Positions 15,320 through 23,852 of a stretch of DNA of 40,201 bases are shown here, in pieces. Numbering within the stretch: the first letter of the stretch is position 1; each line of letters starts with the position of its first letter. The position numbers were made by a program, and so were the translations under genes. Origin of the DNA: an uncultured Lachnospiraceae bacterium (GTDB lineage: Bacteria > Bacillota > Clostridia > Lachnospirales > Lachnospiraceae); assembly GCA_910577825.1 (NCBI GenBank), contig CAJTOK010000033.1, positions 1 to 40,201 on the forward strand, read 5' to 3'. The notes beneath the pieces are model-generated. The model was given only the letters and a program-made list of their open reading frames with translations, was not told the origin of the DNA and searched no databases.

Positions 15320-16078
15320 GGGCAAGTTTTCCTGGCTCTCCTCCATTTCTTCGAGAATATGGATTAAGTCCCTTATTGTACCGCCATTTTTTATAATTTC
15401 CTGTAATTTTCTTTCAAGCTGCAGATAAGAAATTTTTTCAGGGACAAGCCCGTCAGCTGCCCCGGGGAATTTTTCCTTTATATTATCAGCCATTAATTTT
15501 ACAATATTCTTGTTAATAATTGTGTGGTAGTTATCCTGGCAGGTTTCCACTACCTGTGTAACCAGCTGTTTATAAGTATCATTATTAATTGTTATAATAT
15601 TATCTGTGAAAAGTTCTTTATCATATGACAAGATACGGTATGAATTATTTCCAAGTCCCAGGTTATCCTTAAATCTTAGCAAAGGCATTAACATGCCAGT
15701 CCGGCTTGCAAGCTCCACACGTTTTTCATTAATAAAATCTTTCAGGTAACCTTGTTCTAAACCTGTAACAATATATGGAATAAAACATTTTCCAAATTCA
15801 AGTACAAGAGGTTCTGCTGCCATGTTGTTTTTAATTGTGTTTTCAGCGGTAATATCAGAATTTTCAACAATACTGCCCTGGATTTCCAATAATGTATCTG
15901 CACTTATGCCCAGAATACTGCATATGCCCCTGATAAACGAAATATCAGGCAGCCCGTTGCCCCGCTCCCATTTACTTACTGCCTGTGGCGTAACGCCAAG
16001 CCTTGAAGCAAATTCTTCTTGTGTAAGGTTTTTAGCCTGCCTGTGCTGGCAGATAATATTTCCTAAATTTTCATTCAT
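15302..16078 (-). CDS. XRE-family transcriptional regulator
   Basis: DNA-binding regulator of 258 residues. Residues about 8-62 are a classic Cro/CI helix-turn-helix (NLTQEEFASRLGVTPQAVSK, then WERGNGLPDI). The remaining about 190 residues are a helical domain of unknown ligand with YIVTGLEQGYLKDFINE and a C-terminal ERKLQEIIKNGGTIRDLI. The ribosome site AGAAAGGGCG precedes the ATG, and a promoter lies at 16114-16142. It precedes the pyrophosphorylase gene on the same strand with a 56-base gap, but that gene has its own promoter. The regulated genes are unknown. Confidence 0.88.
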   Translation of the reverse strand: MNENLGNIICQHRQAKNLTQEEFASRLGVTPQAVSKWERGNGLPDISFIRGICSILGISADTLLEIQGSIVENSDITAENTIKNNMAAEPLVLEFGKCFIPYIVTGLEQGYLKDFINEKRVELASRTGMLMPLLRFKDNLGLGNNSYRILSYDKELFTDNIITINNDTYKQLVTQVVETCQDNYHTIINKNIVKLMADNIKEKFPGAADGLVPEKISYLQLERKLQEIIKNGGTIRDLIHILEEMEESQENLPLQPIS

Positions 16079-16113
16079 AAAACAGCGCCCTTTCTGGTTT
16101 TTATTATATAAAA

Positions 16114-16142
16114 ATTATATACATAAAATATAATCCACGCAA
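16114..16142 (-). promoter_or_regulatory. sigma-A promoter for the XRE regulator
   Basis: On the minus strand TTGCGT (16142-16137), 17-base spacer, TATAAT (16119-16114), about 36 bases before the start codon. Confidence 0.7.
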
Positions 16143-16205
16143 ACAATATACCGTTTAGTGCCACCCAACGCAAAACAAAAAACTGTAATACAGGGAAATA
16201 ACAGA

Positions 16206-16233
16206 TTGAAAAACTATAATAATCTGGTATAAT
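16206..16233 (+). promoter_or_regulatory. sigma-A promoter for the Uma2 gene
   Basis: TTGAAA (16206-16211), 16-base spacer, TATAAT (16228-16233), then an AAAGGAGGG ribosome site. It is divergent from the XRE promoter with about 64 bases between the -35 boxes, so cross-regulation by the XRE protein is possible. Confidence 0.7.
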
Positions 16234-16258
16234 AGAAACATAAAAAGGAGGGCGGAAT

Positions 16259-16807
16259 ATGGATACAGCAAGGAGCTTGGATTATTATACAATAGAGGAT
16301 ATATATGATTTGCCAGAGGGTCAGAGAGCAGAATTAATTGATGGTGAAATGTATATGATGGCAGCACCAGGCAGGATACACCAGGAACTTATATCAGATT
16401 TACATTACATGATAAAGAATTATATTATGGGGAAAAATGGAGGATGCAAAATTTATCCTGCACCATTTGCAGTATTTTTAAATGCAGATGATGAAACTTA
16501 TGTAGAGCCTGACCTGTCTGTTATCTGTGATAAAGGCAGGCTTACAGATAAGGGCTGCAATGGCGCGCCTGACTGGATTATTGAAATTGTATCACCAGGA
16601 AGCAGGAATATGGATTATTCTAAAAAACTGGTTAAATACAGCTATGCAGGAGTAAGGGAATACTGGATTGTGGATTCTGAAAAAAACAGGATTATGGTAT
16701 ATAACTTTGAACATGGCACAGTAAATGAATATACATTTTCAGACAAGGTGCAGGCTGGAATTTATGAGGATTTTGAAATAGATTTTTCTGGCATTAACCT
16801 GCAATAA
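16259..16807 (+). CDS. Uma2-family (DUF820) PD-(D/E)XK nuclease-like protein
   Basis: Protein of 182 residues of the Uma2/DUF820 family, a PD-(D/E)XK endonuclease fold that is expanded in cyanobacteria and scattered in Clostridia; no defined cellular role is known. Visible motifs are ELIDGEMYMMAAPGRIHQEL, the EPDLSVICD catalytic acidic pair, and DWIIEIVSPGSRNMDYSKKL (the E-x-V-S-P element) followed by GVREYWIVD. Length and motif order are complete. It is a single gene between its own promoter and a GU-rich hairpin. Confidence 0.88.
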   Translation: MDTARSLDYYTIEDIYDLPEGQRAELIDGEMYMMAAPGRIHQELISDLHYMIKNYIMGKNGGCKIYPAPFAVFLNADDETYVEPDLSVICDKGRLTDKGCNGAPDWIIEIVSPGSRNMDYSKKLVKYSYAGVREYWIVDSEKNRIMVYNFEHGTVNEYTFSDKVQAGIYEDFEIDFSGINLQ

Positions 16808-16808
16808 T

Positions 16809-16844
16809 ACAAAAGGACTGGCGTTTATGGCTGGTTCTTTTTAT
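16809..16844 (+). terminator. probable terminator after the Uma2 gene
   Basis: AAGGACTGGC pairs with GCTGGTTCTT through several G-U pairs, followed by a T-run (TTCTTTTTAT). It is weaker than the other terminators in the window. Confidence 0.5.
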
Positions 16845-16935
16845 ATTATTAATATTATATCACACACTTTTGCCCTGTTGTGAAAAATTAACAAAACATA
16901 TGTTGCATTTTTTCCTTAATTTTTACTGAAATATA

Positions 16936-16964
16936 TGTACAACTGGCTGGCAAAGTGGTAAAAT
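16936..16964 (+). promoter_or_regulatory. candidate promoter of the STM401x cluster
   Basis: TGTACA (16936-16941), 17-base spacer, TAAAAT (16959-16964), 33 bases before the first gene of the cluster. The -35 match is 4 of 6. Confidence 0.45.
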
Positions 16965-16997
16965 GTGTATATCTAAAAACTTAAAGGGAGGTATTTT

Positions 16998-17870
16998 ATG
17001 TACAAGAGCAAACGTTACGCATATGATTATGATGATTATGAGGAGGGTGATAAAAGCGCAGAAACAATGATTGCTGATATTATGGCAGATGAGGAGTTCC
17101 CGTCGTTAGATGAAATAATAATTGGTTCGTGGGGTGATGCGTGGGAAGATGCCTGCCAGAGCATTATTGATGACATAATAGCCAATAAGGACAAGTTTTC
17201 ACATATTAAAAGCCTGTTTATTGGTGATATGGATTTTGAGGACTGTGAAGTTTCATGGATTATCCAGGCTGATTATTCAAAGTTATGGGCAGCAATGCCA
17301 CAGCTTGAATCACTTTCCATAAAAGGAAGCACAGACCTTATACTTGGGGATATACAGCATGATAACCTTAAGAAGTTAGAAATTATATGTGGCGGCCTGC
17401 CATGCAGTGTAATTGAAAGCATTACCAATGCAAAGCTTCCTTCACTGGAAACACTTCTCTTATATATCGGTGTAGAAGATTACGGGTTTGACGGGGATGA
17501 GGGCACAATAGAAACACTCCTTAAAGAATCAGACTTCCCTGCACTTAAGTATCTCGGGCTTGAGGACAGTGAAATGCAGGATGATATTACAGAACTTGTA
17601 TTTAACAGCAAGTATATTTCACAGATAGAAACACTTGACCTTGCCAATGGCTCGCTTACCAATAAAGGAGGCCAGTTTATAGCAGACCATCTTAAAGATT
17701 ATCCAAATATCAGGAAAGTGGATTTACATTTCCACTATATGACGGATGAAGTAATGGACAAGTTAGATGACCTTGCAGATGAACTTGATGTTGAAATCAA
17801 TGTTGATGAGGATAATGAGGCAGACGAGTGGGACGGCCAGATGTACTATGATCCCATGCTTACGGAGTAA
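16998..17870 (+). CDS. STM4015-family leucine-rich-repeat protein
   Basis: Acidic cytoplasmic protein of 290 residues with LRR-like repeats, for example LESLSIKGSTDLILG, LKKLEIICGG, LETLLLYIGVE, LKYLGLEDSEM, IETLDLANGSLT and IRKVDLHFHYMTDE. The patterns IIIGSWGDAWEDA, FIGDMDFEDCEVSWIIQADY and IICGGLPCSVIESI are those I associate with the STM4015 family, named after a Salmonella gene cluster. Function unknown. LRRs suggest protein-protein contact, so it could be a scaffold or the substrate of the enzymes encoded downstream. The strong AAAGGGAGG ribosome site makes it the likely most-translated member. Its last codons are tandemly duplicated (17862-17944). Confidence 0.9.
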   Translation: MYKSKRYAYDYDDYEEGDKSAETMIADIMADEEFPSLDEIIIGSWGDAWEDACQSIIDDIIANKDKFSHIKSLFIGDMDFEDCEVSWIIQADYSKLWAAMPQLESLSIKGSTDLILGDIQHDNLKKLEIICGGLPCSVIESITNAKLPSLETLLLYIGVEDYGFDGDEGTIETLLKESDFPALKYLGLEDSEMQDDITELVFNSKYISQIETLDLANGSLTNKGGQFIADHLKDYPNIRKVDLHFHYMTDEVMDKLDDLADELDVEINVDEDNEADEWDGQMYYDPMLTE

Positions 17871-17944
17871 GCATTGATTACGGAGTAAGCATTGATTACG
17901 GAGCCAGCATTGATTACAGAGTAAGCATTGATTACGGAGCAAGC
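17862..17944 (+). repeat. 18-bp tandem repeat, four and a half copies
   Basis: The unit ACGGAGTAAGCATTGATT starts at 17862, 17880, 17898, 17916 and 17934 (the last partial). Copies differ by one or two bases. The first copy contains the stop codon of STM4015, and each unit carries a GGAG or AGAG Shine-Dalgarno-like word. The array fills the whole gap before STM4014, whose start has no other ribosome site. Confidence 0.9.
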
Positions 17945-17952
17945 GGCAGTTT

Positions 17953-18969
17953 ATGGTAATTTTAATTGGTGGTAAAGGTTCTAAGAGGACAGAATATTTT
18001 TTAAAAGCAGCAGAAAAACAAGGTGTCCCTGTACAGCTTATAAGCTGGGAGGAGATTTTTAAAGGCTTTAATTACAGGATTTTAGAGGGGGCGGCTGTAA
18101 AGATAGACCCGCCCTCTTATAAGATTACAGAGCTTGGAATAATGCAGGAAAGCCTGTCAGCTTACCAGGATATATTAAAGGGCATGGCTTTATGCAGGTG
18201 TACATTTTTAAATACACCAGAGGCAATTTTAAATGTACTTGATAAAAGGGCAGCTAAAAGGGAACTGGCAAAGCATATGGTCCCTGTGACCCGTATGGTT
18301 TCAGAAAATGCAGGTCCAGCGTCACAGCTAATTAGCATTATGGAAGATAAAAGGGAATATTCCGTGTTTATAAAGCCTGTAAATTATTCAGGGGCAGCAG
18401 GGGTGCTGGCATTCCGTTTAAATCCTTTAAACGGGCGTATGAAGCTTTATACTTCCTGCTGCCTTGATAAAGGGAAGCTTTATAATACTAAGAAGCTGCA
18501 TGTCATTGATAACAATGCAGATATTATAAATATAATTGACAGCCTGGCAGGCATCTGCAGTGCGCATAATATGCCAGGGCTTATAGCTGAAAGGTGGCAT
18601 CCCAAAGATTCATTTAATGGCAGAAGCTATGACCTGCGTGTTGTATACCAGTATGGCAGGATTTCATATATAGTAGTGCGCCAGTCAGACGGGCCAGTTA
18701 CCAACCTTCATCTTAATAACCAGGCAGTGGATTTTAGAAGATTAATGCTTCCAGAAAATATTGTATCCGGAATAGAAGAAATATGCAGCAATGCAATGTC
18801 TGTTTTTAAAGGGCTGGATATGGCAGGAATAGATGTCATGCTTGACAAGGGAAGCAGGAAGCCGCGTATTATTGAAATAAACGGGCAGGGTGATTTGATT
18901 TACCAGGATATATTTTCAGGAAATAAAATATATTCAGAACAAGTGAAAATGCTTTCTGGCAAGGCATAG
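17953..18969 (+). CDS. STM4014-family ATP-grasp protein
   Basis: Protein of 338 residues with a RimK-like ATP-grasp fold, expected to activate a carboxylate with ATP and join it to an amine or similar group. It starts MVILIGGKGSKRTEYF. Nucleotide and metal sites include the strand before GAAGVLAFRLNP, the DLRVVYQYGRISYIVVRQSD segment and RIIEINGQGD (Glu308, Asn310, the Mg-binding E-x-N). The neighbours identify it as the STM4014 member of the STM4011-STM4015 cluster. Substrate unknown. The only ribosome-site-like sequence is GGAG in the last tandem repeat, 13 bases from the ATG, so translation may depend on coupling to the preceding gene. Confidence 0.85.
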   Translation: MVILIGGKGSKRTEYFLKAAEKQGVPVQLISWEEIFKGFNYRILEGAAVKIDPPSYKITELGIMQESLSAYQDILKGMALCRCTFLNTPEAILNVLDKRAAKRELAKHMVPVTRMVSENAGPASQLISIMEDKREYSVFIKPVNYSGAAGVLAFRLNPLNGRMKLYTSCCLDKGKLYNTKKLHVIDNNADIINIIDSLAGICSAHNMPGLIAERWHPKDSFNGRSYDLRVVYQYGRISYIVVRQSDGPVTNLHLNNQAVDFRRLMLPENIVSGIEEICSNAMSVFKGLDMAGIDVMLDKGSRKPRIIEINGQGDLIYQDIFSGNKIYSEQVKMLSGKA

Positions 18970-18985
18970 GAAGTGGGGGATATAT

Positions 18986-21229
18986 ATGGTACCAGAAACT
19001 AATATGGATAAAATAGTAAAAAGCCACAATATTTTATTTGTATGTATAGATTCGCTGCGTTTTGACGTGGCATCTGAAGAGGAGGCAAACGGTGGGACGC
19101 CTGTTTTAAACAGATATGGCAGATGGAGGAAGTGCAGTGCCCCGGGGAATTTCACATATCCGTCACACCAGGCAATGTTTGCAGGCTTTCTTCCAGTAGA
19201 CTGTGAAATAAATGAAATGAAGAAAAGGGAAACTTTATTTTTTTCAGAGGATATTGGAATGGGAAGAAAAGCACCAGAAGGAGCTTTTTTATTTTCCCGC
19301 CCTACATGGATAGAAGAGCTTGCAGACATTGGATATGAAACATACTGTATAGGCGGTTTAAGTTTCTTTGATAAAAGGACAGCACTGGGAAAGGTACTGC
19401 CATCAGTATTCCAGCATAGTTACTGGAACCCGTCATTTAGCTGTAAAGTAAAGGATTCGGCAAAGAACCAGGTTGACTTTGCATTAAAAAAGATTTCAGA
19501 ATACAGTATCTCAAAAGGAAATACAGACAGCAGGATAATGATGTATATAAATATTTCCGCACTCCATTATCCTAATTATTTCTATGCAAACTGCAATGCA
19601 AACTGTAATACAGATTGCATTGCAAACTGCGGGGAAAGGGACAGCAAGGAATCACACAGGATGGCACTCCGTTATGTTGACAGCCAGCTGTCACGGCTTT
19701 TTGACGGATTTGCAGATATTGGGGATACTTTTGTTATATGCTGTTCAGACCATGGGACATGTTATGGCGAAGACGGAGTATGGTATCATGGCATAAACCA
19801 TCCTATAGTAAATACTGTACCATATAAACACTTTATAATTGAAAAAAATAAAAAGGACAAAAACAATATGCCAGAAAGCACAGATATTAAAAATATCCCA
19901 GGGGATAAAACAGGCCACAATGGAAATATAGAAGAACCATATATACAATATATGTACAGTTACCCGCATAAAACAGCTTACAGGACTCTTTCCGGCATTA
20001 ATCTTGCAGACAGGCTTAATGTACTTAAAGGACAGGCAAACAGCCTTTATTTCCATATACCATTCTGCCAGTATAAATGCGGCTACTGTAATCTTTTTTC
20101 TGTTGCAGGGGCAGAGAATAAATTATCTTTTATGGAGGAATATGTCTATACAATGGAAAGGCAGGCAGAACAGATTGCAGGCGTGCTTCCAGAAGGTGTG
20201 TCATTTAACAGCATGTCACTTGGCGGAGGTACACCGCTTCTGCTTCCTTTGCATGTCCTAAGGCATGTATTTGTAATTGCAGAAAAGTATTTCAGCATAA
20301 AATATGGCACAATCCCGGTAAATATTGAAACCTCCCCTAACCAGACAGATAAAGCCAGGCTGGATATGCTTAAAGAAAATAATGTAACAAGAATCAGCAT
20401 AGGCGTACAGAGTTTTAACAAAATTGAACTCAGGACACTGCACCGTTTCCATTCACCAGAACGTGCAGTAAAAGCACTGGAACTTATCAGGGAAACAGGC
20501 TTTCCATGTTTAAATATAGATATAATTTATGGTATCCCGGGGCAGACAGAAAATACATTGTTAAAATCATTAAAGCAGGCGCTTTTATTTAAACCAGAGG
20601 AAATGTTTGTATACCCTCTTTATGTTAAAAGCGGCACATATCTTGGGCAGAGGGGGATAAAACCTTCACCGGATACAATGGAACTTTATAAATGCGCAAG
20701 GGATTTCCTGCTTTCAAATGGATATATACAGCAGTCAATGAGGCGCTTTGTACTTAAAAAATATATGCCGCCGCAAGAGAACAATGCTTCACTCTGTGGT
20801 CTGGGCAATACAATTTCAATAGGGTGCGGCGGAAGAAGCTATATAGGAAACCTGCACTTCTGCACACCTTATACACTAGGCAATGCAGAGTGTATAAAGC
20901 AGTTAAATAATTATATAAAACAGGAAGACTTCCTGGAAATAAAACATGGTTTTATACTATCAGAAGATGAAGAGAAAAGGCGGTATGCAGTAAAACATAT
21001 TTTATTTGGAAAAGGCATTTTAAAAGAAGATTATACAAAGCATTTTAACAGCAGGGCAGAAGAAGATTTCCCGTTTATAAAAGAATGGTGCAAAAAAGGG
21101 TATTCATGTATTGGCAATGAATTTATCTCACTTACAGAAGAAGGAACTGCATTATCTGATTACCTAGGGGCTTTCTTTATATCAGGTGAAGTAAAAAGTA
21201 AAATGGAAGAGTGGGGGCAATGCCATTAA
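18986..21229 (+). CDS. STM4013 hydrolase fused to STM4012 radical SAM enzyme
   Basis: Single 747-residue polypeptide. Residues about 10-280 are an alkaline-phosphatase-superfamily hydrolase (STM4013/SEN3800 family): FVCIDSLRFDVA (Asp22), NFTYPSHQAMFAGFLP with Thr57 as likely nucleophile, and CCSDHGTCYGEDGVWYHG (Asp255, His256). A charged linker (about 285-330) leads to a HemW-like radical SAM domain of the STM4012 family with YFHIPFCQYKCGYC (Cys361, Cys365, Cys368 binding the 4Fe-4S cluster), then SLGGGTPLLLP, NIETSPNQTD, RISIGVQSFN and DIIYGIPGQTE. As far as I know these are two genes in other genomes; here no stop or frame break separates them. Residues 203-215 contain an extra Cys repeat. 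Ribosome site GTGGGGGA. Substrate unknown. Confidence 0.88.
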   Translation: MVPETNMDKIVKSHNILFVCIDSLRFDVASEEEANGGTPVLNRYGRWRKCSAPGNFTYPSHQAMFAGFLPVDCEINEMKKRETLFFSEDIGMGRKAPEGAFLFSRPTWIEELADIGYETYCIGGLSFFDKRTALGKVLPSVFQHSYWNPSFSCKVKDSAKNQVDFALKKISEYSISKGNTDSRIMMYINISALHYPNYFYANCNANCNTDCIANCGERDSKESHRMALRYVDSQLSRLFDGFADIGDTFVICCSDHGTCYGEDGVWYHGINHPIVNTVPYKHFIIEKNKKDKNNMPESTDIKNIPGDKTGHNGNIEEPYIQYMYSYPHKTAYRTLSGINLADRLNVLKGQANSLYFHIPFCQYKCGYCNLFSVAGAENKLSFMEEYVYTMERQAEQIAGVLPEGVSFNSMSLGGGTPLLLPLHVLRHVFVIAEKYFSIKYGTIPVNIETSPNQTDKARLDMLKENNVTRISIGVQSFNKIELRTLHRFHSPERAVKALELIRETGFPCLNIDIIYGIPGQTENTLLKSLKQALLFKPEEMFVYPLYVKSGTYLGQRGIKPSPDTMELYKCARDFLLSNGYIQQSMRRFVLKKYMPPQENNASLCGLGNTISIGCGGRSYIGNLHFCTPYTLGNAECIKQLNNYIKQEDFLEIKHGFILSEDEEKRRYAVKHILFGKGILKEDYTKHFNSRAEEDFPFIKEWCKKGYSCIGNEFISLTEEGTALSDYLGAFFISGEVKSKMEEWGQCH
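19585..19632 (+). repeat. 12-bp tandem repeat inside the STM4013 domain
   Basis: Four 12-base units (TGCAAACTGCAA, TGCAAACTGTAA, TACAGATTGCAT, TGCAAACTGCGG) encode a run with Cys at 203, 207, 211 and 215, separated by Asn, Ala, Thr, Asp and Ile. The reading frame is kept. It looks like an in-frame slippage expansion in a surface loop after HYPNYFY. Confidence 0.85.
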
Positions 21230-21256
21230 CACTTATTATTACCAAGGGAAAAGCAT

Positions 21257-22801
21257 ATGGAAAATATTAAACAATATACAGGCATACACCAGTGGTATTA
21301 CAGGGGGTGCCTGTATTCATGCAATTATTCATGTACTTATTGTCCATTTTCTAAGAGGCCTCATCCAGACAGGAAAGAGCTTGCAAGGGACGAGGAGTGT
21401 CTTGTAAGGTTTACTGGCAGCCTTATAGAAAAGACAGAGAAGGATAAAGAAAAATGTGCTGTGCAGATTGTGCCATATGGTGAAGCAATGGTACATAAAT
21501 ATTACTGGAGGGAAATTGCGCGCCTGTCGTGCAGCAGTTATATCGAAGCAGCAGGCATACAGACAAACCTGTCTTTTAATATAGATGGCATGGTAAAAGT
21601 GTTCAGGGAAAATAACGGTAATCTTTGCAAGTTAAGGCTATGGTGTACTTTCCATCCCCAGATGGTTACGGAGGAACAGTTTTTACGCCAGTGCCGTAAG
21701 CTTTCTTCTTATGGTATCTTATATTGTGTGGGCACGGTAGGTGTCCCGTCACAGGCAGGGAGCATACATTATATAAGGGAACATCTTCCGGATAATGTGT
21801 ACTTGTGGGTGAATAAGATGGATGGCATGGGGCGCAGGTATACAGAAGCGGAGATAAAAGAGTTTACAGAAATTGATGAATATTTTGAAACAGGGCTCCG
21901 GCATTATAAGGCTGATGCAAGCAAATGTACAAACAGTCTTTTTGTGGAGGCAGATGGTTCTGTTAAACGGTGCAATACCTGTATTCCTGGAAAGAATGGC
22001 ATTTTGTGTACAAGAAAGGAATGCAGCTGTTATTTATCCTATTGTAACCAGCAGGTGCCAGAACTGGTTTTCTTTAACCCTTACCCGGCTTTCCGTATAC
22101 CACATTATAAAAAGGCGGTATTTTTTGATGTGGATGGCACATTGTTATGTAATGGGGAAAGTGTAATTACAGACAGGACAAAGGAACTTTTATACAGGCT
22201 TTCTGTACATAGCAGGATATTTCTTGCAACTTCGCTGCCATATAAGGATGCACTAAGAAAAACTGCCCCTGCAAAGGATATAATATCAGGCGGTGTGTTT
22301 GCACATGGGGGCATTTGTATAATACATGGTGAAACAAATACTTTACATAAGAAGACATTTCCTTTAAAATATAAGGATACAGGGATGTTAAAAAAAAATG
22401 CGGGAAGATATGGTTATTCTGTATATATTTATGCCATGGAGGATACAGTTTATAAGATAACCCTTTCTTTTAAGAAAAAGCCTGGAAAAAGGGATATGGC
22501 AGTAATGTCTGCGGCAGAGGGGCTTGGGCTTCTGGATAAAGGCTATTGTGCCAGGGAAAATATTAATGTAATTATTGAAGATGGCTGTATCCAGATAGTT
22601 AGTATTATGGCAGGAAAAAAAGAAGGGATAATACATATATGCAGCAAGATGGGGTATAAACCAGAAGATATTGCTGTATTTGGCAATTCTTCCAGTGATA
22701 TACCAATGTTTAAAGAATCCGGGTTTTCCGTAGCAGTAGATGCAGGCAGGGAGGCCAGCCAGGCTGCAGATTATTGTATAAGGAGTGGATGGTATGCGTA
22801 G
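21257..22801 (+). CDS. STM4011 radical SAM enzyme fused to a HAD phosphatase
   Basis: Protein of 514 residues. Residues 1-280 are a radical SAM enzyme of the STM4011 family: CNYSCTYC (Cys22, Cys26, Cys29) binds the 4Fe-4S cluster, and a later Cys-rich patch (CNTC...CTRKECSCYLSYCN, about 239-272) looks like a site for an additional cluster. From about residue 287 a complete HAD hydrolase of the Cof type follows: FFDVDGTLL (Asp291, Asp293), a LATSLP motif II, KKEGI (motif III Lys) and VFGNSSSDIPMF (motif IV). I know STM4011 proteins only as the radical SAM part, so this is a fusion. The HAD may remove phosphate from the pathway product or intermediate. Ribosome site AAGGGAAAA. Confidence 0.87.
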   Translation: MENIKQYTGIHQWYYRGCLYSCNYSCTYCPFSKRPHPDRKELARDEECLVRFTGSLIEKTEKDKEKCAVQIVPYGEAMVHKYYWREIARLSCSSYIEAAGIQTNLSFNIDGMVKVFRENNGNLCKLRLWCTFHPQMVTEEQFLRQCRKLSSYGILYCVGTVGVPSQAGSIHYIREHLPDNVYLWVNKMDGMGRRYTEAEIKEFTEIDEYFETGLRHYKADASKCTNSLFVEADGSVKRCNTCIPGKNGILCTRKECSCYLSYCNQQVPELVFFNPYPAFRIPHYKKAVFFDVDGTLLCNGESVITDRTKELLYRLSVHSRIFLATSLPYKDALRKTAPAKDIISGGVFAHGGICIIHGETNTLHKKTFPLKYKDTGMLKKNAGRYGYSVYIYAMEDTVYKITLSFKKKPGKRDMAVMSAAEGLGLLDKGYCARENINVIIEDGCIQIVSIMAGKKEGIIHICSKMGYKPEDIAVFGNSSSDIPMFKESGFSVAVDAGREASQAADYCIRSGWYA

Positions 22802-23462
22802 AAAAAAGAATAAAAAGGCTGATGAAGAAACTTATATGTATTTGCAGGCGCTTAAAAATAAAAAAGTATCCCTGCTTGTGTTAGATGCAAAGTGGCATGA
22901 ACTTTTTCCTGCAGACCGTAAGACAGATGAAATTAAAAACTGTGAAAGGAAACTGAATGAACTTCTGAAGAAACAGGGGAAGAATACGAATGATATCAAG
23001 GAATATGAAAAAGCAAAAAAAGCAATTATGAGCAATATTGTAAATAACATGACTGACGGGAGCGGGCCTGACAGCTTTCTTAAAGCCAGGAAGCAGGAGA
23101 AGAACCAGAAGCTTATGGCAGACCTTAATTATAAGCTAAGCATGGCTGAGGAAGTGCAAAAAGAGCTGCCTGTCCAGATAGAAGTTGCTAATAATGAACT
23201 TTTAATTGAAGGGATGAAACTGTGTTATGCTGAACTTACTTCTAATACAGAACAGATTGAGGCACTTGAAGAATGGATAAAGGAAGCAAGGGATATCCTT
23301 AAAAATAAGATACTTGAGAAACAGGATATGGAAATGCGCAATACAGAGCTTTATACATATATGCACAATCTGCTAGGTGCACAGGTGGTTGAAATATTTG
23401 ACAAAAACCATAAGATATGGAAAGGCAATATTGAGGAGAATAAAAAAGGGAATATACAATGA
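22794..23462 (+). CDS. coiled-coil protein of unknown function
   Basis: Highly charged protein of 222 residues, predicted almost entirely helical, with long coiled-coil stretches (KNCERKLNELLKKQGKN, NQKLMADLNYKLSMAEEVQK). No signal peptide or membrane segment. I do not recognise the family. The start at 22794 is preceded by AGGAG with 8-base spacing; a GTG at 22785 is too close to that site. It overlaps the end of the STM4011-HAD gene by 8 bases, and its stop overlaps the acpS start as ATGA, so it is translationally coupled on both sides. Confidence 0.7.
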   Translation: MRRKKNKKADEETYMYLQALKNKKVSLLVLDAKWHELFPADRKTDEIKNCERKLNELLKKQGKNTNDIKEYEKAKKAIMSNIVNNMTDGSGPDSFLKARKQEKNQKLMADLNYKLSMAEEVQKELPVQIEVANNELLIEGMKLCYAELTSNTEQIEALEEWIKEARDILKNKILEKQDMEMRNTELYTYMHNLLGAQVVEIFDKNHKIWKGNIEENKKGNIQ

Positions 23463-23818
23463 TTGCTGGTACAGGAACTGATATAGTTGAAACAGAAAGA
23501 ATATTTAAGGCAATACAGAAGGAATCATTTCTGGGCAGATGCTATACAAAAGAAGAGCAGAAGCTTATAGCAGAAAAAAAAAGCAGGGCGGCAAGTAATT
23601 TTGCCGGCAAAGAAGCAGTAGCAAAGGCACTGGGCACAGGTTTTGCCGGCTTTGTGCCATCAGATATTGAAATACTGCGTAAACCGGACGGTGCGCCATA
23701 TGTGCTTTTGCATAACGGGGCAAGAAAAAGGGCCGAAAGCCTTGGGATAAATTATATCCATATTTCATTAAGCGATACAAAAGACAATGCTATAGCTTAT
23801 GTTGTGGCAGAATATTAA
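23459..23818 (+). CDS. acpS: holo-[acyl-carrier-protein] synthase
   Basis: Transfers 4'-phosphopantetheine from CoA to apo-ACP. The protein has 119 residues with both family signatures: GTGTDIVETERI (Asp8) and FAGKEAVAKALGTGF (Glu52, Mg-binding). Overlaps the previous gene as ATGA. The order acpS, nnrD/E, alr, mazF is common in Firmicutes. Confidence 0.96.
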   Translation: MIAGTGTDIVETERIFKAIQKESFLGRCYTKEEQKLIAEKKSRAASNFAGKEAVAKALGTGFAGFVPSDIEILRKPDGAPYVLLHNGARKRAESLGINYIHISLSDTKDNAIAYVVAEY

Positions 23819-23852
23819 TGTTATAGTATTCTGGATACAGGAGGTGTTTTTT

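Noticed and set aside
17862..17944. Tandem repeat considered as a CRISPR array
   Set aside because: Units are contiguous without spacers and have no cas genes nearby.
23799..23852. ATG start for the NAD(P)H-hydrate repair gene inside acpS
   Set aside because: The AGGAGGTG site fits the TTG at 23853, which also matches the family N-terminus.
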